Notes under the pieces: model-generated
What the model was told of the DNA's origin: nothing
The model's input: only the letters and a program-made list of their open reading frames with translations
The model's database searches: none
Source of the DNA: JALOKP01 sp963800865
GTDB taxonomy: Bacteria; Acidobacteriota; Polarisedimenticolia; J045
Direction of reading: 5' to 3'
DNA: 64,000 nucleotides
Assembly (NCBI GenBank): GCA_963800865.1
Contig: CAWDCL010000004.1
Location: forward strand, 1 to 64,000
In this document: positions 18,717 through 25,394 of the stretch, in pieces
Position numbering within the stretch: position 1 is the stretch's first letter
Layout: each line of letters starts with the position of its first letter
Program-made: the position numbers and the translations under genes

Positions 18717-19132
18717 GCAGCCCGGTGCGGCTGCTGCTTCTGATCGCGCTGGTCCTCCCGTGCGTCCCTGCGGCGCTTGCCGCCTCGCCGGTCGACGCTC
18801 TGCTCGCGCGCCAGGCCGCGGCCTGGAATGCCGGCGACCTCGACGCCTTCTGCGCGCTCTACGAGGACGACGCGGTCTTCGTGACCCCCTCCGGCGTGAC
18901 GCGCGGCCGCCAGGCCGTGCTGGAGCGCTACCGCGCGCGCTACAAGGACCGCGCGGCGATGGGGACGCTGTCGTTCGAGGTGCTCGACGTGCGCGACCTG
19001 GGCGAAACGCGCTCGATCGCGGCGCGCTGGGCGCTGAAATACGCCGACCGGCCGGAAGCGAGCGGCTACACGCTGCTGGTGATGAAGCGGCACGGGGACG
19101 GGTGGCGGATCGTGCAGGACGCGTCGATGTGA
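18713..19132 (+). CDS. Exported DUF4440/SnoaL-like (NTF2-fold) protein
   Basis: 139 residues. A signal peptide (MSSPVRLLLLIALVLPC to ALAASP) precedes an NTF2-like fold. The motif RQAAAWNAGDLDAFCALYED is the hallmark of DUF4440/SnoaL_3 proteins, followed by AVFVTPSGVTRGRQAVLERY and a C-terminal strand GWRIVQDASM. The family includes calcium/calmodulin kinase II association-domain relatives and small-molecule binding proteins without known activity. The ATG lies inside the stop of the barrel gene (ATGA), indicating coupled translation and a shared envelope role. Confidence 0.8.
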   Translation: MSSPVRLLLLIALVLPCVPAALAASPVDALLARQAAAWNAGDLDAFCALYEDDAVFVTPSGVTRGRQAVLERYRARYKDRAAMGTLSFEVLDVRDLGETRSIAARWALKYADRPEASGYTLLVMKRHGDGWRIVQDASM

Positions 19133-19139
19133 GGGGAGG

Positions 19140-19808
19140 TCACCCCTCCCCCTCGAACCTCCCCACCTCTGCCAGCCGTTCCGCCGCCGCGCGCAGCCCG
19201 CGCCCCGAGACCGCGTCGATCACGCGCCGCGCCCCGGCTCCCAGTCCGGGCCGCTCGACGAAGCGGCGCGAGAGCGCCTGCCCCAACCCCAGCAACCCCA
19301 GCCCGAAGGCCAAGTTCGCGACCAGCCACGGCAGGTCGACGCGGGCCAGCGCCGGGATCCCTGTGAACACCTCGATCAGGACCAGCAGGGCGGGGAGCCA
19401 GAAGACGACGCCCCCCAGGAGCGCCCACTTGATCGCCCGGTACTCCGCGATCCGGATCTGCTCGACCTCGCGCTGGATCGCGGTCACCGGGCGCCCCCAG
19501 TCGAGCGCGAGCGAGCGGACCAATAGGTGCGTCGAGAGCGCCGTCATGACCACGGCGAAGACGAGCAGCCCGCCGACCAGGACCGCGTAGCGCGGCTCTC
19601 CCGCGTGCGCCAGCAGGACCGGCACGGCGGCGCCGATCGCGGCGACGCCCAGCGCGACCTCGAGCGCGCGCCAGGTCATCCAGGGGGCGAGGGCCAGGCG
19701 CGGCCGGCGCAGCAGCGACTCGCGCAGCAGCCGCTGCTGGATCGCCAGGCTTCGCTCGAGCGTCGCGGTGTGGGCGGCCCACGCGCCCTTCAGGTCATCG
19801 AGTTCCAT
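19140..19808 (-). CDS. Membrane protein coupled to the ECF sigma factor
   Basis: 222 residues starting MELDDLKGAWAAHTATLERS, an N-terminal cytoplasmic helix region followed by four hydrophobic helices (ALEVALGVAAIGAAVPVLLA, AVLVGGLLVFAVVMTAL, WALLGGVVFWLPALLVLIEV, LVANLAFGLGLLGLGQAL). The gene starts 14 bases inside the end of the sigma-factor gene, so the two are translated together. That position is typical of anti-sigma factors. I see no zinc-binding HxxxCxxC motif, so anti-sigma activity is inference from context. Confidence 0.65.
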   Translation of the reverse strand: MELDDLKGAWAAHTATLERSLAIQQRLLRESLLRRPRLALAPWMTWRALEVALGVAAIGAAVPVLLAHAGEPRYAVLVGGLLVFAVVMTALSTHLLVRSLALDWGRPVTAIQREVEQIRIAEYRAIKWALLGGVVFWLPALLVLIEVFTGIPALARVDLPWLVANLAFGLGLLGLGQALSRRFVERPGLGAGARRVIDAVSGRGLRAAAERLAEVGRFEGEG

Positions 19809-20313
19809 CGGAGTTCTCCTTGGGGGTGGGGCGCGCGTGCCGCTCGAACGCGGCGCGCAGCCGGGTCTTGATGCGGTGCAGCTTGGTGCCGACATTGGAG
19901 GCCGAGATCCCCAGCACGTCGGCGATCGCGGCGTGGTCGTTGCCGTCGAGGTAGAGCAGGACGAGCGCGCGGTCGAGCGGCTCGAGTTCGCGGACGCAGC
20001 GCAGCAGCAGGGCGATCTCCTCGCCGCTTTCGGCCTCCGGCGCCGCAATCGACTGCTCGTCGAGGGGCGCGCCGCGCTCGGGGCGCCGGCGCTCCCTGCG
20101 GTGGTGCGAGATCGCGACGTTGACCGCGATCCGGTAGAGCCAGGTCGACTCCTTGCAGCGCCCGTCGTAGCGGTGGCGGGAGAGCCAGGCCTGCAGCGCG
20201 ATCTCCTGCACGACGTCCTCGCGGGCCGCGGCGTCCCGGCAGTAGACCGAGGCGACCCGCCGGATCAGGCCGGCGTGGCGGTCGAGCAGGTCGGCGAAGG
20301 TCTCATCGGTCAT
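19795..20313 (-). CDS. ECF-type RNA polymerase sigma factor
   Basis: 172 residues. Region 2 covers about 10-80 (DLLDRHAGLIRRVASVYCRD, DVVQEIALQAWLSRHRYDGR, STWLYRIAVNVAISHHRR). Region 4 covers about 105-160 (LDRALVLLYLDGNDHAAIAD then LGISASNVGTKLHRIKTRLR). The start at 20313 (MTDETF) fits the family better than the ATG at 20349. It would direct RNA polymerase to a small regulon, probably including its own operon. The overlapping membrane protein downstream is the likely regulator. Confidence 0.9.
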   Translation of the reverse strand: MTDETFADLLDRHAGLIRRVASVYCRDAAAREDVVQEIALQAWLSRHRYDGRCKESTWLYRIAVNVAISHHRRERRRPERGAPLDEQSIAAPEAESGEEIALLLRCVRELEPLDRALVLLYLDGNDHAAIADVLGISASNVGTKLHRIKTRLRAAFERHARPTPKENSDGTR

Positions 20314-20379
20314 CGCCCCATGATTCGCCGGGAGGGGGCCGGGCGTCACAGGGGGGGCGGATTTTCCGGCCGGGGAGGG

Positions 20380-20832
20380 CTAACCGGCGGGTTTCCGGCG
20401 ATCCCGGCGGCTCTCCGGGGCTCCGGTCCCCGATCCGCGGCGCCGCGGGAGCGGCCGGATCGACCGCCGGATCCACGGCAACAGGCGCGCGAGATCGCAC
20501 TCGCCGGATTCGAGCAGCCCGATCAGGAAGCGGTGGGCCGTTTCGGGGCGAACGGCCAGCTTCTGTCCGTTGAGCCGGAGAAAGACGTCCGTCGCGAAGA
20601 ACGCGACCCGCTTGTTGCCGTCCACGAACGGGTGGTTCATGAGGAGGGACTCGAACAGGGCCGCGGCCATCTCCACCAGGTCGCGGTAGTAACCGGTGCG
20701 AGGCCGGAACAGCGCGCTCTCGAGCAACCCGGGATCGCGCACGCCACGGGGCCCGCCGAACGTCTCGATGAGCCTCTCGTGGATCGCGAGAGCCTCGTCG
20801 GTCGTCAGGAAGAGCGTCTCTCTACCGGGCAA
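20380..20832 (-). CDS. doc: Doc/Fic-type toxin
   Basis: 150 residues of the death-on-curing family. The active-site loop reads HPFVDGNKRVAF at residues 67-78, matching the Fic/Doc HxFx(D/N)(G/A)NKR pattern with the nucleophile-activating His intact. FLTTDEALAIHERLIETFGG at the N-terminus and ALFRPRTGYY are also typical of Doc. Doc phosphorylates elongation factor Tu and halts translation. The start overlaps the end of the antitoxin gene by about 11 bases. The basic C-terminal tail (PLPRRRGSG...) is longer than usual for the roughly 125-residue family. Confidence 0.85.
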   Translation of the reverse strand: MPGRETLFLTTDEALAIHERLIETFGGPRGVRDPGLLESALFRPRTGYYRDLVEMAAALFESLLMNHPFVDGNKRVAFFATDVFLRLNGQKLAVRPETAHRFLIGLLESGECDLARLLPWIRRSIRPLPRRRGSGTGAPESRRDRRKPAG

Positions 20833-21034
20833 GGAGCCGCCCCAGCTTCTCGTTCTCGGCGATCGAGTCGTCCAGGTGGCGCAGGACCGCGGGCCGCACG
20901 CGCCGGCGCTCGAGGTACTCGCGGATCGCCTCGGTCAGCAGGCCGGAAACGCTGCGGTGGGACTCGGCGGCCGTGGCCTTCAGGTCCTCCCAAACCGACT
21001 CCTCGACCTGCGAGCTGATCTTGGTGATGGCCAT
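20822..21034 (-). CDS. Ribbon-helix-helix antitoxin
   Basis: 70 residues starting at MAITKISSQVEESVWEDLKA. The N-terminal strand and two helices (EESVWEDLKATAAESHRSVS, GLLTEAIREYLERR) fit a CopG/RHH DNA-binding domain. The C-terminal tail (LDDSIAENEKLGRLLAR) would wrap and block the Doc active site. AGGAGA lies seven bases before the start. It overlaps the toxin gene, the standard antitoxin-first order. RHH antitoxins repress their own promoter; see the palindrome upstream. Confidence 0.8.
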   Translation of the reverse strand: MAITKISSQVEESVWEDLKATAAESHRSVSGLLTEAIREYLERRRVRPAVLRHLDDSIAENEKLGRLLAR

Positions 21035-21049
21035 GAGGTCTCCTGAAGA

Positions 21050-21057
21050 ATCATGAT
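21050..21057. promoter_or_regulatory. Candidate antitoxin operator
   Basis: ATCATGAT is a perfect 8-base palindrome 16 bases upstream of the antitoxin start, in an AT-rich patch that also holds TTGACG on the minus strand. RHH repressors often bind such short palindromes. Tentative. Confidence 0.35.
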
Positions 21058-21121
21058 ACGTCAAGATAGCGCGGTTGTCCGCTCCCGGGATCCGGACGCC
21101 GCACCGGGTCCCGGGGCGGGC

Positions 21122-21403
21122 CTAGCGCGACGCCACGATCACGAGCATGGCCGCCACCGCGAACAGCAGCGCCAGGCTGATCGGGACCACGAAGTGCGCA
21201 TAGAGCGGGCCCGGCTTGCCCTCGCTCTCCCGGGTCATCTTCTGGTAGCGGTGGACGTACCACGGCATGTACAGCTTGATCAGGAGCCAGTTCACCTTCA
21301 CGCCGTGATGCGAAAGCCAGCCCACCATTGCGACGGCCGCCGCGGTGGCCCAGAGCGCGCTCGCCACGGCGAAGAACACCAGGACGTACGCCACGCTCTT
21401 CAT
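21122..21403 (-). CDS. Small two-helix membrane protein
   Basis: 93 residues with two transmembrane helices (SVAYVLVFFAVASALWATAA and a C-terminal VVPISLALLFAVAAMLVIV). Between them is a loop with KLYMPWYVHRYQKMTRE. A strong AAAGGAGG precedes the start. It lies 11 bases downstream of another membrane protein gene and is the third gene of a small operon that begins with an HTH regulator. I do not recognise a family. Confidence 0.7.
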   Translation of the reverse strand: MKSVAYVLVFFAVASALWATAAAVAMVGWLSHHGVKVNWLLIKLYMPWYVHRYQKMTRESEGKPGPLYAHFVVPISLALLFAVAAMLVIVASR

Positions 21404-21414
21404 GGCGCCTCCTT

Positions 21415-22029
21415 TCAGACGACTTCGAGCTCCTCGAGTTCCTCGCCCTGGAAGAAGGAGAGCCCGAGGAGGACGCTCCAGGCCGCCAGCAGGACCATCC
21501 CCACGAGGGCCGGCACGACCAGCAGGAAGCAGATCGACCCCGCGAGGTAAACGTAGGCCAGCGGCTTCTTGTAGCCGTTGAGGTTGCCGTTGATCTTGAG
21601 GAGCCGCGTCGCGAAGACGATCCCGATCACGCCGTTCAGGACGCCGAGCACCGCCATGGTGGCGAACCCCACGAGGGCGCTCCCCAGCTTCCCGTCGGCG
21701 GCGAGGCGCTGCGCGTACGAGGCCGCGGCGACGAGCAGGCCGGCCCCGATCACGATCCAGATCAGGTGGTCGATGGCGTGGAAGCCGTAGCGCTCGCGGA
21801 GCAGGTCGCGGAACCTCACGAGCGCGTAGATCCCCAGGATCCAGGCGGCGGCGTCCACCGCGATCACGAGGACGGCCTGCTGCACGCTCCAGAGGGCGGG
21901 GGTGAAGCCCGCCGGGCGCTCGACGATCCGCGCCAGGTCGAAGACGAACGACAGCCCGAGCACGGCGAGTGTGCCTGCGGCGCTCAGGATGGCAGCCCAC
22001 CCGGCCGCCGCGTAGCGATTGGTGCTCAT
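21415..22029 (-). CDS. Multi-pass membrane protein in an HTH-regulator operon
   Basis: 204 residues starting MSTNRYAAAG. About five helices: GWAAILSAAGTLAVLGLSFV, QQAVLVIAVDAAAWILGIYA, HLIWIVIGAGLLVAAASYA, ALVGFATMAVLGVLNGVIGI, AYVYLAGSICFLLVVPALVG. An acidic tail ends EELEELEVV. The start overlaps the stop of the upstream YozG-like regulator by four bases. In other bacteria such regulators sit beside DUF2975 membrane proteins; this one is in the same position, but I cannot confirm the family. Confidence 0.7.
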   Translation of the reverse strand: MSTNRYAAAGWAAILSAAGTLAVLGLSFVFDLARIVERPAGFTPALWSVQQAVLVIAVDAAAWILGIYALVRFRDLLRERYGFHAIDHLIWIVIGAGLLVAAASYAQRLAADGKLGSALVGFATMAVLGVLNGVIGIVFATRLLKINGNLNGYKKPLAYVYLAGSICFLLVVPALVGMVLLAAWSVLLGLSFFQGEELEELEVV

Positions 22030-22238
22030 ACGTCCTCCGGGGCGAACTCGAGAAGATCGCCCGGCTGACAATCGAGCTCGCGGCAGAGCGCGTCGAGCGT
22101 GGAGAACCGGATCGCCTTGACCTTCCCCGTCTTGAGCAGCGACAGGTTGGTCATCGAGATCCCCACGCGCTCGGAGAGCTCCGTCAGGCGCATCTTGCGC
22201 CGAGCGAGCATCAGGTCGAGCCGGACTTGGATCGCCAC
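22026..22238 (-). CDS. YozG-like HTH (Cro/C1) transcriptional regulator
   Basis: 70 residues when started at GTG 22238 (MAIQVRLDLMLARRKMRLTE). The HTH is LTELSERVGISMTNLSLLKTG, followed by KAIRFSTLDALCRELDCQPG. This matches the compact YozG family closely in length and wording. The upstream ATG frame adds residues that do not fit the family. No ribosome site precedes the GTG. It overlaps the downstream membrane protein gene by four bases and probably controls this operon through the palindrome at 22281. Confidence 0.8.
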   Translation of the reverse strand: MAIQVRLDLMLARRKMRLTELSERVGISMTNLSLLKTGKVKAIRFSTLDALCRELDCQPGDLLEFAPEDV

Positions 22239-22280
22239 GGAGAGAAGGGTACGCTCATCATTATGATAGTCAAGCATTAT

Positions 22281-22297
22281 TTTACGATAATCGTAAA
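22281..22297. promoter_or_regulatory. Candidate operator for the HTH regulator
   Basis: TTTACGA TAA TCGTAAA is a perfect inverted repeat with 7-base arms, 43 bases upstream of the regulator start. The surrounding 22257-22305 patch is strikingly AT-rich and includes TTGACT and TATCAT on the minus strand. It likely covers the promoter of the regulator and two membrane genes, and autoregulation is the simplest reading. Confidence 0.5.
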
Positions 22298-22395
22298 GTT
22301 TTGAATCGGCTGGGGTTCCAACTCCCGGTCCGCCCGGCAGCCGCCTGACCCCCCGGTAACTGGCGCCCCCCGCCGCGCTCCCTACAATCCCGCGC

Positions 22396-22971
22396 ATGGC
22401 CCGCCCCGCACTGCTTCTCGCCGCCTGCGCCTCGGTCTGGGTACTCGCCGCCGTGCTCGCCGTCACCGGCTGCGGCGGGGTCCCGACCTCGACCGCCGAT
22501 GCCGCCCCGGCCGACAAAGGCAACCTCGCGCCGGCACCCCAGAAAGTGCCCGTCGTCATCCACGGAGAGAAGCAGATGGTGGACAAGGTCGTCCGCAGCG
22601 ATGAGGAATGGCGCGCGTCGCTGAGCCCCGAGCAGTACCAGGTGCTGCGCGAGAAGGGGACCGAGCGCGCCTTCACCGGCGCCTTCTGGAAGACCAAGGA
22701 CGAGGGGACCTACGTCTGCGCGGCCTGCGGCCTGCCGCTCTTCTCGTCGGAAACGAAGTTCGACTCAGGTACGGGGTGGCCCAGTTTCTCGGCGCCGATC
22801 GCCGGCGAGAACGTCGCGACCGAGAGCGATCGGACCTACATGATGCTCCGCACCGAGGTGCTCTGCGCGCGCTGCGGCGGGCACCTGGGGCACGTCTTCG
22901 ACGACGGGCCGGAGCCGACCGGGCTGCGCTACTGCCTCAACTCCGCGGCGCTCGAGCTGAAGAAGCCGTAG
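22396..22971 (+). CDS. msrB: Peptide-methionine (R)-S-oxide reductase, lipoprotein form
   Basis: 191 residues. A lipoprotein signal ends in VTGC (Cys 26), so the enzyme is anchored in the envelope. The MsrB domain spans about 68-190. It has both zinc CxxC pairs (108/111 and 157/160), GTGWPSF, GGHLGHVF and the catalytic RYCLNS (Cys 180). It reduces methionine-R-sulfoxide in oxidised proteins using a thiol donor. A TACAAT -10 box at 22383 ends eight bases before the ATG with no ribosome site, suggesting a leaderless mRNA. The TAG stop lies inside the left arm of a long palindrome. Confidence 0.92.
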   Translation: MARPALLLAACASVWVLAAVLAVTGCGGVPTSTADAAPADKGNLAPAPQKVPVVIHGEKQMVDKVVRSDEEWRASLSPEQYQVLREKGTERAFTGAFWKTKDEGTYVCAACGLPLFSSETKFDSGTGWPSFSAPIAGENVATESDRTYMMLRTEVLCARCGGHLGHVFDDGPEPTGLRYCLNSAALELKKP

Positions 22972-23042
22972 GGGCCGGCCTCCGTGCCGGCCCGATCCGT
23001 ACGCCGCGTCGTTCGGGCCGGCACGGAGGCCGGCCCCTACGG
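22966..23042. repeat. Long perfect inverted repeat (30-base arms)
   Basis: Arms at 22966-22995 and 23013-23042 are exact inverse complements, beginning CCGTAGGGGCCGGCC, with a 17-base loop. It follows msrB, overlaps its last two codons, and ends just before the next gene. GTAGGGGC-type palindromes occur as dispersed extragenic repeats in many environmental genomes. It could also act as a strong transcription-stopping hairpin, but no T-tract follows. Confidence 0.7.
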
Positions 23043-23086
23043 TGCCTGCGACGGCACGGCGGTGCGTCCCGTACAATCGCGGCGCG

Positions 23087-23767
23087 ATGATCCCCTGGGA
23101 AGAACTCGAGCGTGCGCCCGTTCCCGGCGGGGGTGAACTTACGCTCCTCCGCCGCGGCGACGAGTTCTCGATTCGCGCCGGCACCCAGGAGCTGATGAAC
23201 AGCCGGACGCACGGCTCGGAGGAGGCGCTGGCCGAGCTTGGCTGCGCCGGCCTCCCGCGGGTCCGCGACGCGTTCGTGCTCGTCGGCGGCCTCGGCATGG
23301 GCTTCACCGTCCGCGCCTGCCTCGACCGGCTGGGGCCCGGGGCGCGCGTCGAGGTCGCCGAACTGGTGCCGGCGGTGGTGCGCTGGAACCGCGGGCCGCT
23401 CGCGCACCTGGCGGGGCGGCCGCTGGAGGACGCGCGGGTTCGCGTCTTCGAAGACGACGTCGGCGAGGTGATCCGCGCCGCCCGCGAGGTCTACGACGCG
23501 ATCCTGATGGACGTCGACAACGGGCCGGCGGCGCTGACCTCGGAGGCCAACGCGCGGCTCTACGGCGCGGGCGGGCTGGCGGCCGCCGCGCGGGCGCTGG
23601 CGCCCGGCGGGACCTACGCGCTCTGGTCGCCGGCCGACGACCGGCGCTTCACGGAGCGGCTGCGCCGCGCCGGCTTCGAGGTGCGCACGGAGCGGGTTCC
23701 GGCACGCCGCGGAGGCGGTGCGCGCCACGTCCTTTGGCTGGCGCGGATGGTGCCGGCCGCTCCGTAG
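23087..23767 (+). CDS. Spermidine-synthase-like methyltransferase-fold protein
   Basis: 226 residues with the spermidine-synthase/SAM-binding fold: AFVLVGGLGMGFTVRACLDR (nucleotide loop), RVEVAELVPAVVRWNR (acidic ribose contact) and YDAILMDVDNGPAAL (active-site Asp region, D-x-x-N-G-P). The C-terminal part (GGTYALWSPADDRRFTERLR) is also typical. Members without the N-terminal beta-domain are usually annotated as spermidine synthase-like and their substrate is unknown. TACAAT at 23072 lies nine bases before the ATG with no ribosome site. Confidence 0.75.
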   Translation: MIPWEELERAPVPGGGELTLLRRGDEFSIRAGTQELMNSRTHGSEEALAELGCAGLPRVRDAFVLVGGLGMGFTVRACLDRLGPGARVEVAELVPAVVRWNRGPLAHLAGRPLEDARVRVFEDDVGEVIRAAREVYDAILMDVDNGPAALTSEANARLYGAGGLAAAARALAPGGTYALWSPADDRRFTERLRRAGFEVRTERVPARRGGGARHVLWLARMVPAAP

Positions 23768-23790
23768 GCCCGGCGGACCGGCCCCCGGGA

Positions 23791-24948
23791 TCAGCGCCCT
23801 TCGCGCACCCGCACCGTCACGCGGTCGGGCTCGACGCCGGTGACGATGAAGGCCCCGGGGTGCTTCACCGACTGCGTCGGGATCTCGAACGAGCGCCGCC
23901 CGAGCTGCACGAGGAACGCGTCGACGTCCACCTTCAGCCGGTTCGGCTGGAGCAGGATCAGGTCGCGCCGCAGCCCGAGCACGGTCACCCGGACCTCCCG
24001 CGGCTCGAAGCCGACGAGCTCGAATCCGGGCGGGAGGTTCTGGACGTCGACCGGCACGACGAACGTCGCCTCCGTCCGCTCGGATCCCGGCACGACCAGC
24101 AGCCAGAGCGCAAAGGCGACGACCAGGGCGACGAGGACCTCGCGGCCGTGGCGCCCGACGATCCGCGCGAGGCCCCGCCGCGGCGATTCCACCGCCGTGA
24201 CCCGGCCCGCGAAACGCCGCAGGATCGAGACCAGCAGGCCGCGGCTGTAGATCTCCGCCAGCTGGCCGTCGTGCGCGATCGAGACCCGGCCGCGCTCCTC
24301 GGAGACCAGGACGCAGAGCGCGTCGGTCAGCTCGGCCAGCCCCAGCGCCGCGGCGTGGCGGGTGCCGCGCCGGGCGAGCTGCTCGAAATCCTGCGACAGC
24401 GGGAGGTGTGCGCCGAAGACCTTCGCCCGGTTTCCCTCGATCACGACCGCGCCGTCGTGCGTCGTCGAGTGCGGCTCGAAGAGGCTCTGGAGCAGCTCCC
24501 CCGAGAGCACGGCGTCGAGCGGGACGCCGCCCTCGACGTGCCGCTCCAGCGGGTCCTCGCCGGGCAGCACGATCAGCGCGCCGCACCTGACCCGCGCCAG
24601 CTCGAACACGGAACTCGCGATCAGCTCGATCGCGTCGTCCGGCGGCGCCTTGCGCGGGCGCCGCAGGCCGAACGCGGCGATCCGCTCGAAAACGCGCCGG
24701 ATGTCCTCCTGGAAGACGACGACGATGAAGACCACGAACAGCGCGAGGAACCCCTGGAAGACCCAGGCGGTCAGCGGAAGGCCGAGCTGACGCGCGACCA
24801 GGTAGATCCCGCTGACGAACGCGAGGCCCAGCAGCGCCAGCCGGCTCCGCGCGCCGCGCAGGCCGATGATGACGAAGTAGACGAGGACCGCGACGAGGCC
24901 GATGTCGATCAGCTTCTTGATCGGGGCGTCGAGGCCGGGGATCGCCAT
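23791..24948 (-). CDS. cdaA: Diadenylate cyclase (CdaA-type) fused to a YbbR domain
   Basis: 385 residues. Three N-terminal membrane helices (about 12-80) lead to a DisA_N/DAC catalytic domain at about 95-250. It has the DGAVVI motif (165-167 for DGA) and RGTRHAAALGL (RH at 197-198), which bind ATP and metal. A fourth helix (270-288, VLVALVVAFALWLLVVPG) crosses to a single YbbR-like domain at about 295-385. The enzyme makes cyclic di-AMP from two ATP. In Firmicutes the YbbR regulator (CdaR) is a separate gene next to cdaA with several YbbR domains; here one repeat is fused directly. No folP or glmM neighbour is seen, which is the usual setting. Confidence 0.88.
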   Translation of the reverse strand: MAIPGLDAPIKKLIDIGLVAVLVYFVIIGLRGARSRLALLGLAFVSGIYLVARQLGLPLTAWVFQGFLALFVVFIVVVFQEDIRRVFERIAAFGLRRPRKAPPDDAIELIASSVFELARVRCGALIVLPGEDPLERHVEGGVPLDAVLSGELLQSLFEPHSTTHDGAVVIEGNRAKVFGAHLPLSQDFEQLARRGTRHAAALGLAELTDALCVLVSEERGRVSIAHDGQLAEIYSRGLLVSILRRFAGRVTAVESPRRGLARIVGRHGREVLVALVVAFALWLLVVPGSERTEATFVVPVDVQNLPPGFELVGFEPREVRVTVLGLRRDLILLQPNRLKVDVDAFLVQLGRRSFEIPTQSVKHPGAFIVTGVEPDRVTVRVREGR

Positions 24949-24972
24949 CTGCGAGGTCTCGTCGGCCCGCGG

Positions 24973-25374
24973 TCAGAAGGCGGCCGGGGACTCGACCTCG
25001 GACATCAGCGCCAGGGTGTTCCCCTCCGGGTCGCTGAAGAAGGCCATCCAGACGTCGCGCTCGGCGAGGCGCGCGATGCAGTGCGGTCCGCGCCGGAACG
25101 GCACACCCCGCGCGACGAGCGCGGCGTGCGCAGCCTCGATGTCGCGCACGGTGAAGTAGAGCACCGATCCGGGGTGGTCGAATTCGCTCGCGGTCGGGAC
25201 CGACAGCATCAGCCGGGTTCCGCCGCAGTCGAAGAAGGCCATCCCCGGCGTGTCGAGGACCAGCGGCAGCTCGAGCGCCTCGCGGTAGAAGGCGACGGCG
25301 CGCGGCAGCTCCTTCACGTTGACGGAGATCTGCCCGACCTTCTCGATCCCGACCGGCGTCCGCAGCTCACCCAT
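24973..25374 (-). CDS. Glyoxalase/VOC-family protein
   Basis: 133 residues of the vicinal-oxygen-chelate fold, two beta-alpha-beta-beta-beta units: VGQISVNVKELPRAVAFYRE, then LYFTVRDIEAAHAALVARGV. Closing strands include AFFSDPEGNTLALMSEV with the metal-ligand Glu/Asp region. The spacing suits a typical single-domain dioxygenase or lactoylglutathione-lyase relative. The substrate is not predictable. It lies 24 bases upstream of cdaA on the same strand. Confidence 0.8.
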   Translation of the reverse strand: MGELRTPVGIEKVGQISVNVKELPRAVAFYREALELPLVLDTPGMAFFDCGGTRLMLSVPTASEFDHPGSVLYFTVRDIEAAHAALVARGVPFRRGPHCIARLAERDVWMAFFSDPEGNTLALMSEVESPAAF

Positions 25375-25394
25375 CGCGCGTGCTCTCCCGGCCC

